NCBI GenBank assembly: GCA_021163905.1
Contig: JAGGTG010000064.1
Span: 1-6,377 of the forward strand
Direction of reading: 5' to 3'
Source of the DNA: Candidatus Aerophobota bacterium
GTDB taxonomy: Bacteria; Aerophobota; Aerophobia; Aerophobales; B3-G15
DNA: 6,377 bases
Notes under the pieces: generated by a model
Databases searched by the model: none
Seen by the model: only the letters and a program-made list of their open reading frames with translations
What the model was told of the DNA's origin: nothing
Part shown: positions 6,285 to 6,377 of the stretch, one piece after another
Position numbering within the stretch: position 1 is the stretch's first letter
Layout: each line of letters opens with the position of its first letter
Program-made: the position numbers and the translations under genes

Positions 6285-6377
6285 ATGATTAAAATCCCTC
6301 TGATTTTACAGGAAAGTATTAAACTTTTCCTTAATTTAAGGGGGAGCAGCGCAAGCGTTGAGGGGGAAATGCGAAGC
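6285..6377 (+). CDS. Possible start of an unrecognised reading frame, cut by window edge
   Basis: An ATG at 6285 opens a frame with no stop up to the window end (31 codons: MIKIPLILQESIKLFLNL followed by a Gly/Ser/Glu-rich part). An A-rich AAAGAG about 8 nt upstream is a poor ribosome binding site. The candidate promoter at 6221-6249 would drive it. Against it, the stretch contains several hairpins and its G-rich end looks more like a structured repeat than coding sequence. I do not recognise a family. Confidence 0.2.
   Translation, partial: MIKIPLILQESIKLFLNLRGSSASVEGEMRS
6290..6346 (+). other. Cluster of overlapping hairpins in the 3' intergenic region
   Basis: TAAAATC at 6290-6296 pairs perfectly with GATTTTA at 6302-6308. 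GGAAAGT at 6311-6317 can pair with ACTTTTCC at 6323-6330 with one bulged T, and is followed by a T-rich TTAATTT, so it could be a weak terminator for the operon. CCTT at 6329-6332 can instead pair with AAGG at 6338-6341, extended by G-U pairs and two further pairs out to 6324/6346, which excludes the previous hairpin. None has a strong U-tract. Pairing is seen; any role in termination or attenuation is inferred. Confidence 0.3.
6341..6377. repeat. G-rich stretch with mini-hairpin motifs, possible edge of a palindromic repeat
   Basis: The last 37 bases differ sharply from the AT-rich window. They hold two G-runs and two short self-complementary motifs: CAGCG-CAAG-CGTTG at 6349-6362 (one G-T pair) and GCGAAGC at 6371-6377, a known very stable mini-hairpin. 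The run GGGGGAAAT before GCGAAGC would form a long hairpin if the bases after the window read ATTTCCCCC, but that cannot be seen. It may be the left end of an interspersed repeat or structured RNA. Confidence 0.3.

Noticed and set aside
6265..6288. Seven-codon frame MSKEKIK ending in an ATGA overlap
   Set aside because: Too short to support as a gene; could be a leader peptide but nothing in its codons suggests attenuation control.
1..6377. CRISPR array, tRNA, rRNA, insertion sequence ends
   Set aside because: No regularly spaced direct repeats, no tRNA cloverleaf signature, no rRNA sequence and no transposase or terminal inverted repeats were seen.

Overview
The window comes from an AT-rich bacterium. 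Arginine is mostly AGA/AGG, and one gene has a textbook AGGAGG ribosome binding site. These traits would suit a low-GC anaerobe or thermophile (Firmicutes-like or a candidate phylum), but no marker here fixes the taxon. All genes are on the + strand and tightly spaced (41, 46 and 10 nt gaps, then a 1-nt overlap). I see no convincing internal terminator, so positions 1-6211 look like one operon whose promoter lies upstream of the window.

Layout: (1) 5-283, the end of a small DUF1841-like protein, probably cut by the window edge. (2) 325-585, an 86-residue free-standing EF-Tu domain-2-like barrel. (3) 632-4657, a very large UvrD/Rep-type helicase with a C-terminal RecB/Cas4-like PD-(D/E)XK nuclease and a four-cysteine iron-sulfur signature. 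It is interrupted inside helicase motif III by a 362-residue intein (1466-2551). (4) 4668-5393, pyrF, orotidine 5'-phosphate decarboxylase. (5) 5393-6211, a HAD-superfamily hydrolase with no specific family assigned. (6) 6212-6377, a non-coding or barely coding tail with a candidate promoter carrying a palindrome, several hairpins, and a G-rich stretch ending in a GCGAAGC mini-hairpin motif at the window edge.

The centre of interest is the helicase-nuclease and its intein. The splice junctions are clear: Cys at the start, His-Asn at the end, Ser as the +1 residue. They fall between GDDDQ and SIY of motif III, so the precursor should be inactive as a helicase until it splices. In the place where many inteins carry a LAGLIDADG homing endonuclease, this one has a segment that reads as a derived GIY-YIG nuclease with its Arg and Glu kept but the second Tyr replaced. 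The start codon and ribosome binding site of this gene also lie inside a potential hairpin, suggesting translational control.

The operon mixes DNA repair (helicase-nuclease), pyrimidine synthesis (pyrF), a putative translation-factor-like protein and a phosphatase-like protein. I cannot derive one common pathway from that mix; co-transcription is inferred from spacing only.
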